Made by a program: the position numbers and the translations under genes
NCBI RefSeq assembly: GCF_016757755.1
Contig: NZ_CP068437.1
Span: 992,001-1,056,000 of the forward strand
DNA from: Shewanella sp. KX20019
GTDB taxonomy: Bacteria; Pseudomonadota; Gammaproteobacteria; Enterobacterales; Shewanellaceae
DNA: 64,000 bases
Direction of reading: 5' to 3'
Notes under the pieces: model-generated
The model's database searches: none
What the model was told of the DNA's origin: nothing
Seen by the model: the letters and a program-made list of their open reading frames with translations, nothing else
Shown: positions 1-7,902 of the stretch, piece by piece
Position numbering within the stretch: the first letter of the stretch is position 1
Layout of the letters: every line of letters starts with the position of its first letter

Positions 1-128
1 TAGATGTTAGTGTGTTTAACTTTATGCCATTGCACGCTGAAGGTATGGCTTGGTTATTACCCACTGCAATAACAATATTTGCTTGCTTGATGATGAAGAA
101 AGAGCAAGCGGCAGTTGCAGTAAGCTAA
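1..128 (+). CDS. brnQ: C-terminal end of a BrnQ-like branched-chain amino acid transporter (partial)
   Basis: The reading frame is open from the left edge and stops with TAA at 126-128, leaving about 41 residues. The visible tail has a hydrophobic segment (MAWLLPTAITIFACLMM) followed by a short charged end (KKEQ). The pattern PLHAEGMAWLLP resembles the last transmembrane segment of the LIVCS/BrnQ Na+-coupled branched-chain amino acid carriers, which take up Leu, Ile and Val across the inner membrane. It is followed by a strong terminator, so it ends its transcription unit. Only the tail is visible, so the family call comes from recognition of a short segment and could be another multi-pass carrier. 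Confidence 0.6.
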   Translation, partial: DVSVFNFMPLHAEGMAWLLPTAITIFACLMMKKEQAAVAVS

Positions 129-186
129 ATCAATAGCAGCTGTATGCATGCGTGAGATGGTATCTACACGCTTGATACCCTAAGAT

Positions 187-221
187 AACGGCGGTGGATC
201 ATTGATTCACCGCCGTTTTTA
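187..221 (+). terminator. Rho-independent terminator after the transporter gene
   Basis: A ten-pair stem AACGGCGGTG / CACCGCCGTT with an 11-base loop is followed by a T run. It separates the transporter from xerD. Confidence 0.87.
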
Positions 222-247
222 TATCTGATTTAAGGAAGTAAGTTTAG

Positions 248-1150
248 GTGCCAGCAGATTACAAGCCCGATCCCGCAATCGATCTTTTTCTAGATCACTT
301 ATGGTCAATCAAAGGCTTAAGTGACAATACCTTGAATGCTTACCGTACCGATCTGCGTCACTTTGACCGCTATGTTCAGCTTAAAGCTGGCGATTTAATT
401 AGTCGTGGTCAGCTGGATATTCGTGACTACTTAGCGGTTCGTTTCGATAAAGGCTTCGCCAAGAGCAGCAGTGCGCGGATGATGAGTAGCTTACGACGGT
501 TTTATGGTTATTTACTGGTAAATAAACAGATTAGTAGTGATCCAATGGCGCTGCTCAAATCGCCCAAGCTTGCGCGCAAGCTGCCAGACTCTCTGAGTGA
601 AGATGATATCGACCGCTTATTATCCGAACCTAATGAAGAGGATCCGCTAGAGTGCCGTGACAAAGCGATGCTTGAACTGTTGTACGCCACCGGACTGCGG
701 GTATCTGAGCTCGTAGGTCTCACCATGGAGCAGATCAGTCTGCGCCAAGGGTTGGTGCGCATTGTGGGTAAAGGTGGTAAAGAGCGTTTAGTGCCCTTGG
801 GTGAATTGGCAGTAACCGAAGTGGAAAGCTATCTAAAGTACGCCAGAGCTGAACTGCTTAAAGGTAAGCAAAGTGATGTATTGTTCCCATCTAAGAGGGC
901 GCAACAGATGACGAGGCAAACTTTTTGGCATCGAATAAAACTATATGCATTAAGGGCCAACATCTCCACGGCTCTCTCGCCACATACCTTAAGGCATGCT
1001 TTTGCCACACACTTACTCAATCACGGTGCCGATCTTCGAGTTGTACAGTTACTCTTGGGTCATAGTGATCTATCAACTACGCAGATTTATACTCATGTAG
1101 CGACGGCTCGTTTAGCTAGCCTTCATAGTGAACATCATCCACGGGGATAG
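248..1150 (+). CDS. xerD: Site-specific tyrosine recombinase XerD
   Basis: XerD acts with XerC at the dif site to resolve chromosome dimers at the FtsK-bearing septum. The 300-residue protein has the usual family length: an N-terminal SAM-like DNA-binding domain (about 10-95) and a C-terminal catalytic domain. The catalytic set is visible as R151 (in ATGLRVSEL), K175 (GKGGKER), H246 and R249 (SPHTLRHAFATH), H272 (LLGHSD) and the nucleophile Y281 (TQIYTHV). Translation starts at GTG 248, preceded by AAGGAAG about ten bases upstream. The next genes, dsbC and recJ, follow in the same order as in other Shewanella. The Y281 region and overall length fit XerD better than an integron integrase, which would carry an extra patch before the tyrosine box. 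Confidence 0.97.
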   Translation: MPADYKPDPAIDLFLDHLWSIKGLSDNTLNAYRTDLRHFDRYVQLKAGDLISRGQLDIRDYLAVRFDKGFAKSSSARMMSSLRRFYGYLLVNKQISSDPMALLKSPKLARKLPDSLSEDDIDRLLSEPNEEDPLECRDKAMLELLYATGLRVSELVGLTMEQISLRQGLVRIVGKGGKERLVPLGELAVTEVESYLKYARAELLKGKQSDVLFPSKRAQQMTRQTFWHRIKLYALRANISTALSPHTLRHAFATHLLNHGADLRVVQLLLGHSDLSTTQIYTHVATARLASLHSEHHPRG

Positions 1151-1360
1151 GGGGGAAGTCCTTTATAATGAAGGGTGAGGTTATAATGATGAAACTTTCT
1201 GTCTCGGAGATTTACCAATAACTTGATAAGTTTCACGTCTGTATGATTTCGTTACAGCAAAAAGTTTGCTTTCATTTGCTTGAGACTGTAACTTTTCAGC
1301 TCCAGACTAGGTCTAATCGTTATACCCTTAAATTGATTGTTACGTAGAATAGGATATCCA

Positions 1361-2089
1361 ATGAAGTTCACCCGAGCATTTTCTTTGATCATTGCAATGG
1401 TAATTGCGCCTGCTGCCCTTGCCGGGTCTAACACCCAAAATGATGATACCGCAGCGTTAGAAAAGAAGCTGTCAGAAGCATTAAGTGTTGATGTTATGTC
1501 AATAAAAGAATCACCCATTTCTGGGTTATATGAAGCATTAACCAATCGCGGTGTGCTTTACATCAGTAAAGATGGAACCAAGATGTTCCATGGCACGCTT
1601 TACGATTTGGATAAAGGCATGAAAAACCTCACCGAAGCTGCAATGGCTGGTCCTCGTATCGACATGATGAAGCCTCTAGAAGAGAACATGCTGGTCTATA
1701 AAGCCAAAAATGAAAAGCACGTTGTGACCGTGTTTACTGATGTGAGCTGTGGCTATTGTCGTAAACTGCATAATCAAATGGATGAATATAATGATCTCGG
1801 TATCACCATTCGATACTTAGCATTCCCGCGTGCAGGTGTGCCATCAGCTAACGCCGATGAGATGGAAGCCGTTTGGTGTGCAGCTGATCCGCTAAAAGCG
1901 ATGGGCGATGCTAAATCAGGTAAGCGTGTTAAAAACGCTAAATGTGATGCGAAAATTGCTGAGCAGTATAACCTGGGTCAAACATTCGGTATCAATGGAA
2001 CTCCTGCGATTGTCCTTGAAGATGGCAGCCTAATTCCAGGTTACCAACCACCTAAAGATCTGTTAAGAACGCTGGAAGCTGTGCAGTAA
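1361..2089 (+). CDS. dsbC: Periplasmic thiol:disulfide interchange protein DsbC
   Basis: DsbC is the dimeric periplasmic disulfide isomerase that reshuffles wrong disulfides and is kept reduced by DsbD. The 242-residue product starts at ATG 1361, eight codons after an upstream TTG. AGGA precedes the ATG, and the ATG begins a clean signal peptide (MKFTRAFSL...ALA, cleavage near residue 21). An N-terminal dimerisation domain precedes the thioredoxin fold with the CGYC active site at about 130-133. A cis-proline segment (INGTPAIV) follows, and a second cysteine pair (VWCAAD, NAKCDAK) corresponds to the structural disulfide of the family. A strong terminator follows, so dsbC and recJ are probably separate units, although they are co-oriented. 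Confidence 0.95.
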   Translation: MKFTRAFSLIIAMVIAPAALAGSNTQNDDTAALEKKLSEALSVDVMSIKESPISGLYEALTNRGVLYISKDGTKMFHGTLYDLDKGMKNLTEAAMAGPRIDMMKPLEENMLVYKAKNEKHVVTVFTDVSCGYCRKLHNQMDEYNDLGITIRYLAFPRAGVPSANADEMEAVWCAADPLKAMGDAKSGKRVKNAKCDAKIAEQYNLGQTFGINGTPAIVLEDGSLIPGYQPPKDLLRTLEAVQ

Positions 2090-2123
2090 TCTTACGACAG
2101 CAGTGCTATGCAGTATCGTAGGG

Positions 2124-2152
2124 AAAAGGTGAGCTTAAGCTCACCTTTTTTG
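2124..2152 (+). terminator. Rho-independent terminator after dsbC
   Basis: The stem AAAGGTGAGC / GCTCACCTTT has a four-base loop and is followed by a run of Ts before recJ. Confidence 0.87.
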
Positions 2153-2225
2153 TGTTCATTTGAAAGCCTTCTTTAGCAGTCTTTGTTATTCTAGCCCAGT
2201 CCATTTTATTGAGGTAGTTAGCCCT

Positions 2226-3950
2226 GTGATCCATAAGATTATTCGCCGCGCAGCAGTAGACGATAGCCACTTGCCCGATACGTTTTCGCCGTTATTAAAG
2301 CAGATTTATGCCAGCCGTGGTGTGAGCAGTAATGAGTGTGAACTTAGCTTAGCCAAGCTACTCAGGCCTAATACGATGTTGGGAATAGAGCAAGCAGCAC
2401 AGCTAGTTGCTGACGCAATAGCGGCACAGAAGTCGATACTCATTATGGGCGACTTTGATGCTGATGGTGCTACTTCTACTAGTGTCTGTATGCTGGCGCT
2501 TAAAATGATGGGCGCAAAAAATATCGATTATCTAATCCCGAATCGATTCGATTATGGCTATGGTTTAAGCCCTGAAATAGTTGCGGTCGCAGCACAGAAA
2601 AAAGCTGAAATGATCATTACCGTTGATAATGGTATCTCCTCTATTGAGGGCGTTAAAGCCGCGAAAGCCTTGGGAATGACAGTGGTGATCACCGATCACC
2701 ACCTACCCGGCCACTCCTTGCCTGCAGCCGACGCCATCGTTAACCCAAATCAACATGGGTGCCAGTTCGCCAGTAAATCTATCGCCGGCGTTGGCGTGGC
2801 GTTTTACTTGATGTCGGCGCTTAGGGCTGAACTGCGACAGCGAGACTGGTACCAACAGCAAGGCATCAACGAACCCAATTTGGGCCATCTATTGGATATC
2901 GTCGCTTTGGGCACTGTGGCCGATGTCGTTTCTCTGGATGTTAATAATCGAATTCTAGTGGAAGCTGGATTGCAACGAGTAAAAGCGGGTCGTTGCCGCG
3001 CTGGGATCACCGCGCTGCTCGAGGTGGCTAAACGTACGCCATCACGTATTGTCGCATCTGATTTTGGTTTTGCAGTTGGCCCTAGATTGAATGCAGCTGG
3101 TCGCCTGGATGAGATGGCTCTGGGGGTCGAAACACTATTGTGCGAAGACATCATGCAGGCAAGACGAATGGCGTCAGAGCTTGATGGCCTAAATGCTGAG
3201 CGACGCGATCTAGAAACCGGTATGCAGCAAGAAGCGCTGAAGAGCCTTGAAAGTGTCGAGCTTAATGAGAGTGAACTGCCTTGGGGGATTGCTCTGTTTC
3301 AAGCGGATTGGCATCAGGGCGTTATTGGTATCTTAGCCTCGAGGATTAAAGATAAGTATCATCGCCCGGTTATCGCTTTTGCTGATGCTGGTGAGGGGGA
3401 GATAAAAGGCTCGGCCCGCTCCATTAAAGGCCTGCATATGCGTGATCTTTTAGAGTTGATTAATAGCCGTCATCCAGGACTCATCTTAAAGTTTGGTGGT
3501 CACGCAATGGCGGCAGGCTTATCGATTAAAGCGGGGCAGTTTGCACTGTTTGCTGATGCTTACGATAAAGCGATACGTGAGGTGTTGGCGCCGGAGTTAC
3601 TAACCGGAGAGTTAGTGTCCGACGGTGAACTTGTCCCTGAGCAGTTTAAATTGGAGTTGGCAACAGAGTTGCGCAATGCTGGCCCTTGGGGGCAGTCATT
3701 CCCCGAGCCTTTGTTCGACGGACACTTTAGAATTATTCAGCAACGTATTGTCGGTGAGAAACATCTTAAGTTAGTTTTGGAGACTGAGTGTGGCCGGGTG
3801 ATGCTTGATGCTATTGCGTTTAACGTCGATGTAAAGATCTGGCCCGATGCTAGTATTTCTCACGCTGAAATTGTCTATAAATTAGATGTGAACGAATTTA
3901 GAGGCAATCAAACGCTACAGCTTATGGTAGAGCAGATAGCGCCAAAGTAG
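2226..3950 (+). CDS. recJ: Single-stranded-DNA-specific 5'-3' exonuclease RecJ
   Basis: RecJ degrades single-stranded DNA 5' to 3' in RecF-pathway recombination, mismatch repair and base-excision repair. The DHH-family phosphoesterase motifs are clear: GDFDADGATST (about 75-85), TVDNGISS, then TDHHLPGH. The DHHA1 domain carries KFGGHAMAAGLS, and the C-terminal OB fold contains the EFRGNQTLQ ending typical of the family. I place the start at GTG 2226, with GAGG about ten bases upstream, because IHKIIRRAAVDD aligns with the usual N-terminus. The frame stays open 22 codons further upstream, but that stretch does not look like RecJ. The resulting 574 residues match the usual length. A gene-free repeat block follows immediately downstream. 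Confidence 0.96.
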   Translation: MIHKIIRRAAVDDSHLPDTFSPLLKQIYASRGVSSNECELSLAKLLRPNTMLGIEQAAQLVADAIAAQKSILIMGDFDADGATSTSVCMLALKMMGAKNIDYLIPNRFDYGYGLSPEIVAVAAQKKAEMIITVDNGISSIEGVKAAKALGMTVVITDHHLPGHSLPAADAIVNPNQHGCQFASKSIAGVGVAFYLMSALRAELRQRDWYQQQGINEPNLGHLLDIVALGTVADVVSLDVNNRILVEAGLQRVKAGRCRAGITALLEVAKRTPSRIVASDFGFAVGPRLNAAGRLDEMALGVETLLCEDIMQARRMASELDGLNAERRDLETGMQQEALKSLESVELNESELPWGIALFQADWHQGVIGILASRIKDKYHRPVIAFADAGEGEIKGSARSIKGLHMRDLLELINSRHPGLILKFGGHAMAAGLSIKAGQFALFADAYDKAIREVLAPELLTGELVSDGELVPEQFKLELATELRNAGPWGQSFPEPLFDGHFRIIQQRIVGEKHLKLVLETECGRVMLDAIAFNVDVKIWPDASISHAEIVYKLDVNEFRGNQTLQLMVEQIAPK

Positions 3951-3980
3951 TGTTTACCTTTGAATAAAGGTGAAACTAAT

Positions 3981-4030
3981 CGCCTGCAGCGGGCATATGT
4001 GCATACACTGCCGTGACACGCTGCAAGTCC
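3981..4030 (-). repeat. Dispersed repeat unit R2, inverted copy
   Basis: Read on the minus strand this gives GGACTTGCAGCGTGTCACGG followed by a TGCACATA-containing segment and CGCTGCAGG. It is nearly the same as the plus-strand unit at 24938-24990. Farther out, a segment matching GGCCGAGCTTCCAAGG (about 4085-4105, minus strand) matches the sequence before that same downstream unit. Confidence 0.65.
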
Positions 4031-4302
4031 ATCTGACCTCCATGGATGGTGGAAATGCCAAATTCTGTATGGAACGGAATTGGCCTTGGAAGCTCGGCCA
4101 TTACATCTGATGTGAATGGATTCACAAATGCCGCAGTGACATGGACGTCATAGAGCGGCCATATCATGGACGGTCACGGCCGTATCTACACTGGATAATT
4201 GGTGTTTTAATTTATACCATCGTGGTAAGGCTCCTAGCACGGAAATGCCCCAAACTGTGCTGGCTGCAATGTCAGTTATTGCTTTTTCAAATCAAAATCA
4301 AC

Positions 4303-4413
4303 GTCGTGGCGCTTCGCCCACACCCGAGCCAAAGGGGAAAGCGCTTGTCCCCTTTCGCGAATCCTCAGCGCCCCGGCGAAATTTAAAAAGCAAAATTTCC
4401 AACGGGGGAGATT
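4303..4413 (+). repeat. Three-hairpin dispersed repeat, copy A
   Basis: This stretch of about 110 bases is repeated at 24546-24659. It contains three successive potential hairpins: GTGGCG-CTT-CGCCCAC (4306-4322), AAAGGGG...CCCCTTT (4331-4355), and CCCCGGCGAAATTT...AAATTTCCAACGGGG (4371-4408). Upstream and downstream flanks of the two copies also resemble each other, so the full repeat is longer. Frames through it give arginine/proline-rich peptides ending QRPGEI, which I regard as non-genic. Confidence 0.75.
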
Positions 4414-4576
4414 GCTGTCTGCAAATTTGGCTACTTAAATTTAAATTCTGATGTTCACTGATGTGGAGGTTTATCTAATTTATAAGCTTTTATTGGTAAC
4501 TCTAAAGCTGAGAGATTACGCTTTTCAAATTCAGTGTAGATGCCGCCGAGGCCTTTGATGGCATGGATGCCATCGT

Positions 4577-4652
4577 AGAGCTTACAGGGAGGTACTTGCA
4601 GCGCGCCTCAGTAGCGTCTGCACATACGCCTGCTGCAGGAAATTGGAACCAC
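4577..4652 (+). repeat. Dispersed repeat unit R2, direct copy
   Basis: It contains AGCTTACAGGGAGGTAC, then GCGTCTGCACATACGCC, then GCTGCAGG and ATTGGAACCACT. The same order occurs at 24815-24891 and, in part, at 24418-24464 and 24925-25002. Confidence 0.7.
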
Positions 4653-5184
4653 TATTGTCAAAAGCTAGCTCATTAGTGCCCCATTACGTGTTATCTCCAG
4701 TAATTTGCCCTATGCAGCACTGACCTCTTTGTAATACTTTTTCTCATCAGTCGGAAAGATCAGTGTATGTGCTTTTATACAGTATTATTGGTTTTGTGCG
4801 GTTAATCTCTAAATTTTGCGTAATCAGTTCACGGTTTGCTATTGAGTGAAAAGAGAAATAGGCGTAAATTCAATAAGATGTAAGTGTGCGTTCATGAAAA
4901 GTTCAGATAACCGGAAAGCAAAGTGTGCGACTCACTTTTCTCCCTAGGTGTATTGGATACAATCTTAAGCGTAAAGGTTTAATAAGCTGTTATTAATGAT
5001 TTTTTTCAGGCTTTTTACTGTGCACGCTTTTTCAACATGGTTTGGCAAAACGCGCACGCCGTATATTAAAATGTTAAAGACGTCTGGGTAGCTTATTTTT
5101 GGCATTTGTAAAATCAGTTTTAGACCTATAAACAGATATTTCAAGTCGAAAAGGTGATTGGAAGCGGTCGTGTAAATATGCTAG

Positions 5185-5244
5185 CTTGACGCAACTCGTT
5201 TGCGCCGTTGAACGGGTTCAAAAGGACACAACGAGCACGTCAAG
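5185..5244. repeat. Sixty-base nested inverted repeat
   Basis: Three nested arm pairs share one centre: CTTGACG/CGTCAAG (outer), CTCGTT/AACGAG (middle) and TTGAAC/GTTCAA around GG (inner). Internal loops are short. No T tract follows, so it does not look like a terminator. It lies 110 bases before the first attC-like site. Confidence 0.6.
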
Positions 5245-5354
5245 TAAGGATACTCCCTGAAGACAATAAGCTTCCCAGAGGGGCTTCAGTGGAACATCTA
5301 TTTTTTAGGGATGAAATAAGTTGAACATAGCCTGCAGGCTTGCACTCCAGTCAT

Positions 5355-5407
5355 CCTTAACAACTCGCTTCACGAGACCTGCGGCTCGTGAGCTAGATCG
5401 TTATAAC
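5355..5407 (+). other. attC-like recombination site 0 (short)
   Basis: It starts with a TTAAC-ending box and ends at GTTATAAC. The arms AACAACTCGCTTCACGAG and CTCGTGAGCTAGATCGTT are imperfectly complementary around ACCTGCGG, as in attC sites. At about 53 bp it is short. It would be the tail of a cassette whose body lies in the gene-free block. The next cassette ORF starts six bases after it. Confidence 0.6.
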
Positions 5408-5412
5408 TCACT

Positions 5413-5706
5413 ATGAAATTACACATAATTTTATTTATTTTAGCAACATTGGGATGTTCTTTTGGTTCATACTTTTTTGGATATAAAGTTGGTGCCGAAG
5501 ACGGGGCTAAGTATACAGTTCAGACGTTTGCCAGTGACTCAATATCTCAAATGAACAAACACACACTAATTTTGGAAGCTTTTAAGCAGGATCGGTTGGA
5601 CTTAGCTAGGGAAGGTGTTGAGTTACTTGTCAAAAATGATAATGAACACAGGAAAAACATTGAGTCAATCGTAGCTAAGGAGTCATTTGACTTTTGCAAG
5701 TTATAA
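5413..5706 (+). CDS. Cassette-borne small membrane-anchored protein, unknown function
   Basis: I do not recognise this 97-residue product. One N-terminal hydrophobic segment (about 5-25, with a GxxxG-like GYKVGAEDG after it) could be an inner-membrane anchor or an uncleaved signal. The remainder is hydrophilic, probably helical, with basic and acidic residues and one cysteine near the end (FDFCKL). A cysteine at residue 15 lies inside the hydrophobic run but lacks a convincing lipobox. The ATG at 5413 comes six bases after an attC-like site and lacks a clear Shine-Dalgarno sequence, which is common in integron cassettes. The stop codon lies inside the first box of the next attC. Composition is AT-rich compared with the core genes. 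Confidence 0.65.
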   Translation: MKLHIILFILATLGCSFGSYFFGYKVGAEDGAKYTVQTFASDSISQMNKHTLILEAFKQDRLDLAREGVELLVKNDNEHRKNIESIVAKESFDFCKL

Positions 5707-5801
5707 CAAGCTGCTAAATCCAGATTCACCAAGGCTGTCATGCCATTTGCTGAGCAAATCGCCCGCCAGCACTAGGTTCACTTATTAGCAGGGCGTTAGG
5801 C
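5701..5801 (+). other. attC recombination site 1
   Basis: The site begins TTATAACAAGCTGCTAAATCC and ends TTATTAGCAGGGCGTTAGGC. The outer arms are complementary (CTGCTAA / TTAGCAG), and the 3' core GTTAGGC fits the GTTRRRY consensus. It is about 100 bp, overlapping the stop codon of the preceding cassette gene. Confidence 0.85.
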
Positions 5802-5822
5802 TTCTCATATATAAGGTGACAG

Positions 5823-6467
5823 ATGGAATTAATATGTAAGGTTCTGGCTTGGGATTGGGGTGAAATCATTAAAATTTCAACAGGTGCCGGGACATTAATT
5901 GTTGCTTGGGTCGCAATGTCTACTTGGAAAAAGCAACTTAAAGTGCAGAAAGTTACAGATCTACTTGATGACTTAACCGATTCGGTTCATGAATTCGTAC
6001 AGCACATTAGCTTGCCGATTCAGAACCTTCAATATATTCGGATTGCAATCGATAGTATGGAATATGACATTGATCTAAATAAAAAGTTGGAATATCCACT
6101 GCTAGTTCGGTATATCGAAAAATCTGGGAGTGAAACAGCTCTGAAACTGAAAGATTATTTGACAGCGTGCGATCCTTCAGTGAATCGTATTCGTTCATTG
6201 ATTGTTAAAGCACAGGTATTTCAAATCAAAAACTTTGACACGTGCTACAACGCATGCCAAATGCTGGTATGGCAACATGATCGACTGTGGGCTATTTATT
6301 CAATGCTGTGCAGTTCAGGTTTAAATTGGGAGCATCCCGATGTTGTTAAGCAGCTCGGTGAAATTGATAACATTACGCACAAAGAGCTTCAAGAAGCTTT
6401 AAATGAAAACCAAGTAGCCTTTTTGGAATTCGTTAAAGCAACTTACAGTGAACAGTACAAAGCCTAA
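5823..6467 (+). CDS. Cassette-borne membrane protein with cytoplasmic domain, unknown function
   Basis: This 214-residue protein has one N-terminal membrane segment (about 14-35: IIKISTGAGTLIVAWVAM) followed by a basic stretch (KKQLKVQKV), then a mainly helical soluble domain. The charge pattern suggests an N-out, C-in anchor. I recognise no catalytic motif and no family with confidence. Translation starts at ATG 5823 with AAGGTGAC just upstream, a good ribosome binding site carried by the cassette itself. It is bounded by attC sites 1 and 2 and transcribed in the array direction. Its three tryptophans near the N-terminus and the cysteines at about 140-145 are the only obvious landmarks. Confidence 0.72.
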   Translation: MELICKVLAWDWGEIIKISTGAGTLIVAWVAMSTWKKQLKVQKVTDLLDDLTDSVHEFVQHISLPIQNLQYIRIAIDSMEYDIDLNKKLEYPLLVRYIEKSGSETALKLKDYLTACDPSVNRIRSLIVKAQVFQIKNFDTCYNACQMLVWQHDRLWAIYSMLCSSGLNWEHPDVVKQLGEIDNITHKELQEALNENQVAFLEFVKATYSEQYKA

Positions 6468-6557
6468 CAAGGCGCTAAACCTGACACTCAACGCTTGGCA
6501 TTTTTGCTTCGCAAAAGTTTATGCCAAGGTCTCGTGCAGGTTAGCTTGGCGTTATAC
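6462..6557 (+). other. attC recombination site 2
   Basis: It starts GCCTAACAAGGCGCTAAACCTG and ends CAGGTTAGCTTGGCGTTATAC. The arms pair (GCTAAACCTG / CAGGTTAGC). An internal palindrome (TTGGCATTTTTGC...TTATGCCAA) extends the stem, so the single strand would fold into one long hairpin, as attC sites do. Confidence 0.88.
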
Positions 6558-6571
6558 ATCAAGGATAGTCC

Positions 6572-6964
6572 ATGTCAGTGTTTGAGATACCTAGGTATAA
6601 AGAAAATCCAATTTATCTTTTTTTTGAGTCCTACATCTTAAATACATTAGGTTTTGTTAGCTCAGATAGATATAAACAAATTCAAGAAATGAACATCCAA
6701 AAAGTTTTTGATTCATCTCATTCTGATTGGCCTTTGGTTGTTGAAGAAGTATTAGATCTATCCGACACAATTCATATTGCTATTAAGCACTTGTGGCTGA
6801 AAAATAGGGAGTACTATTATGAGTCCGAAGAAGGGTATTTAGCTTTTGCTCAAGACTTCACTGACAACTACATGAAAGCTGAGTCTGAAATAGATATTTG
6901 GACTAAAGAAAGCTTAGCGTTTGCTATTACATACATAAACAGCAGTGGTGAATTTGATGTATAA
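6572..6964 (+). CDS. Cassette-borne hypothetical protein
   Basis: This 130-residue, acidic, probably soluble protein has no signal peptide or membrane segment. It is rich in aromatic residues (many Tyr, Trp and Phe) and looks all-alpha; I see no known motif. ATG 6572 is preceded by AAGGA at a good distance. It occupies a complete cassette between attC sites 2 and 3, and its TAA overlaps the first box of attC 3. Such small acidic aromatic proteins in cassette arrays can be immunity or antitoxin partners, but there is no adjacent toxin-like frame, so that is only a possibility. Confidence 0.7.
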   Translation: MSVFEIPRYKENPIYLFFESYILNTLGFVSSDRYKQIQEMNIQKVFDSSHSDWPLVVEEVLDLSDTIHIAIKHLWLKNREYYYESEEGYLAFAQDFTDNYMKAESEIDIWTKESLAFAITYINSSGEFDV

Positions 6965-7060
6965 CAAGCGCCTAAACTCCGACAATGTTATGTTGTCATG
7001 GTTTTGGCAAACAACGCAAAAAGCCATGCCAACACATTGCGTGTTAGGCGGGCGTTAGGC
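6959..7060 (+). other. attC recombination site 3
   Basis: It starts GTATAACAAGCGCCTAAAC and ends GTGTTAGGCGGGCGTTAGGC. The arms CGCCTAA / TTAGGCG are complementary, and the core GTTAGGC matches GTTRRRY. It shares the ten bases GGGCGTTAGG with attC 1. Confidence 0.88.
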
Positions 7061-7076
7061 AACCATGGAGTCTTCT

Positions 7077-7631
7077 ATGTTACGTGTTTTATCAATCACA
7101 ATTGCATTGTTTTTTGTTGGTGGTGTATATGCAGAAGCAACTAAAGCTGGAGACTACTATGTATCAGCAAACAGATTAAGTGTTCGGCTGGCACCAAGCA
7201 CTTCTGGCAGTATTACAAACACTCTAAATAGAAAACAAAAAGTAGAAGTCTTTGAAGTAAAAAACGGCTGGGCGAGAGTGTCGAAATATTATAATGGTTC
7301 TGTAGAAGGAAAATCTGGGCAAGTAGCTCGTTGGGTATCTGCTAAATATTTATCTACTACTCGACCAACAGATAATTTTACAAGCAATACTAAATTAGAG
7401 AAAGCAATCAAGAACTCTGATAACTACTCATTGTATAGAAATAACTTTATTAAATTATCAGATAAATTAATAAAGCAAGGTAAGTGTAATTTAGCTGATT
7501 ATACAGAAATGGGGGGCTGGGTTCGTTCAACTACTCACAAACCCAAGCCAATATACTTTACGTATTGCGGGGGCTTTTCAAAAAGCAATAAAGTTTATAT
7601 TAATGCTAAAACTGGTCGAATCCTGAATTAA
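7077..7631 (+). CDS. Cassette-borne exported SH3-domain protein
   Basis: The product (184 residues from ATG 7077) has a signal peptide ending near VYAEA. A bacterial SH3-type domain follows (about 28-90: SANRLSVRLAPSTSGSI..., NGWARV, RWVSAKYL). The C-terminal half has two cysteines (GKCNLAD, TYCGG) and a small closing motif (VYINAKTGRIL). Bacterial SH3 domains in exported proteins usually bind peptidoglycan or other periplasmic partners, so a cell-wall role is plausible but unproven. I prefer ATG 7077 over the in-frame ATG at 7065 because GGAG lies six bases upstream of it and the signal peptide then starts cleanly. This is the last cassette before the insertion sequence. Confidence 0.8.
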   Translation: MLRVLSITIALFFVGGVYAEATKAGDYYVSANRLSVRLAPSTSGSITNTLNRKQKVEVFEVKNGWARVSKYYNGSVEGKSGQVARWVSAKYLSTTRPTDNFTSNTKLEKAIKNSDNYSLYRNNFIKLSDKLIKQGKCNLADYTEMGGWVRSTTHKPKPIYFTYCGGFSKSNKVYINAKTGRILN

Positions 7632-7637
7632 GGTGTT

Positions 7638-7717
7638 GCCTAACAAGTTGCTTAAACGGACTGTGCTCTTCCGCCAGTTTAGCCAACTGTTACACGCCGC
7701 TTAGCAAGGCGTTGGTA
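7638..7717 (+). other. attC recombination site 4, abutted by the insertion sequence
   Basis: It starts GCCTAACAAGTTGCTTAAACG and ends CGCTTAGCAAGGCGTTGG. The arms share the paired segment TTGCT / AGCAA. The 3' core GTTGG is followed almost at once by the inverted repeat of the insertion sequence, so the element sits in or right at the recombination core. A nearer GTTACAC (7689-7695) gives an alternative, shorter right arm. Confidence 0.72.
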
Positions 7718-7902
7718 TGACTCCCCACGTCAAGCAGAACATGACGATACCGGCCTAAATACTTAAGCCTTTATCTTTTCTTCTCATCCAAATTGGATTG
7801 AGCTAACACAGTCGATGAAGCAAGCAATTTCGTCGGTTGTCATGCTGATATCCGTGGATTACTTATCTTTCAATAAGCAGCGCCTACCTTACATAATCCG
7901 TC

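Larger units (their letters stand above)
3951..5354. other. Gene-free, repeat-rich block between recJ and the cassette array
   Basis: I find no convincing gene in about 1.4 kb. It begins with a short hairpin right after recJ (GTTTACCTTT / AAAGGTGAAAC, no T tract). It then holds an inverted copy of a dispersed unit (3981-4030), a three-hairpin repeat (4303-4413), a direct copy of the dispersed unit (4577-4652) and a 60-base nested inverted repeat (5185-5244). Open frames over 4141-4386 run through the repeat and look incidental. The stretch 4700-5180 is AT-rich with no recognisable signal. No integron integrase or attI was found here. Confidence 0.6.

Noticed and set aside
4141..4386. Open frame of about 80 codons ending in QRPGEI
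   Set aside because: It runs through the three-hairpin repeat. The same ending appears in the other copy (24351-24632), it has no good start signal, and its composition reflects the repeat.
4900..5180. Possible group II intron of the attC-targeting class
   Set aside because: GTGCG-like starts occur, but no domain V hairpin or reverse transcriptase frame is present.
4440..5354. Possible integron integrase or attI site before the cassettes
   Set aside because: No frame with tyrosine recombinase motifs exists on either strand. The only XerD-type recombinase here is XerD itself, at the left edge.
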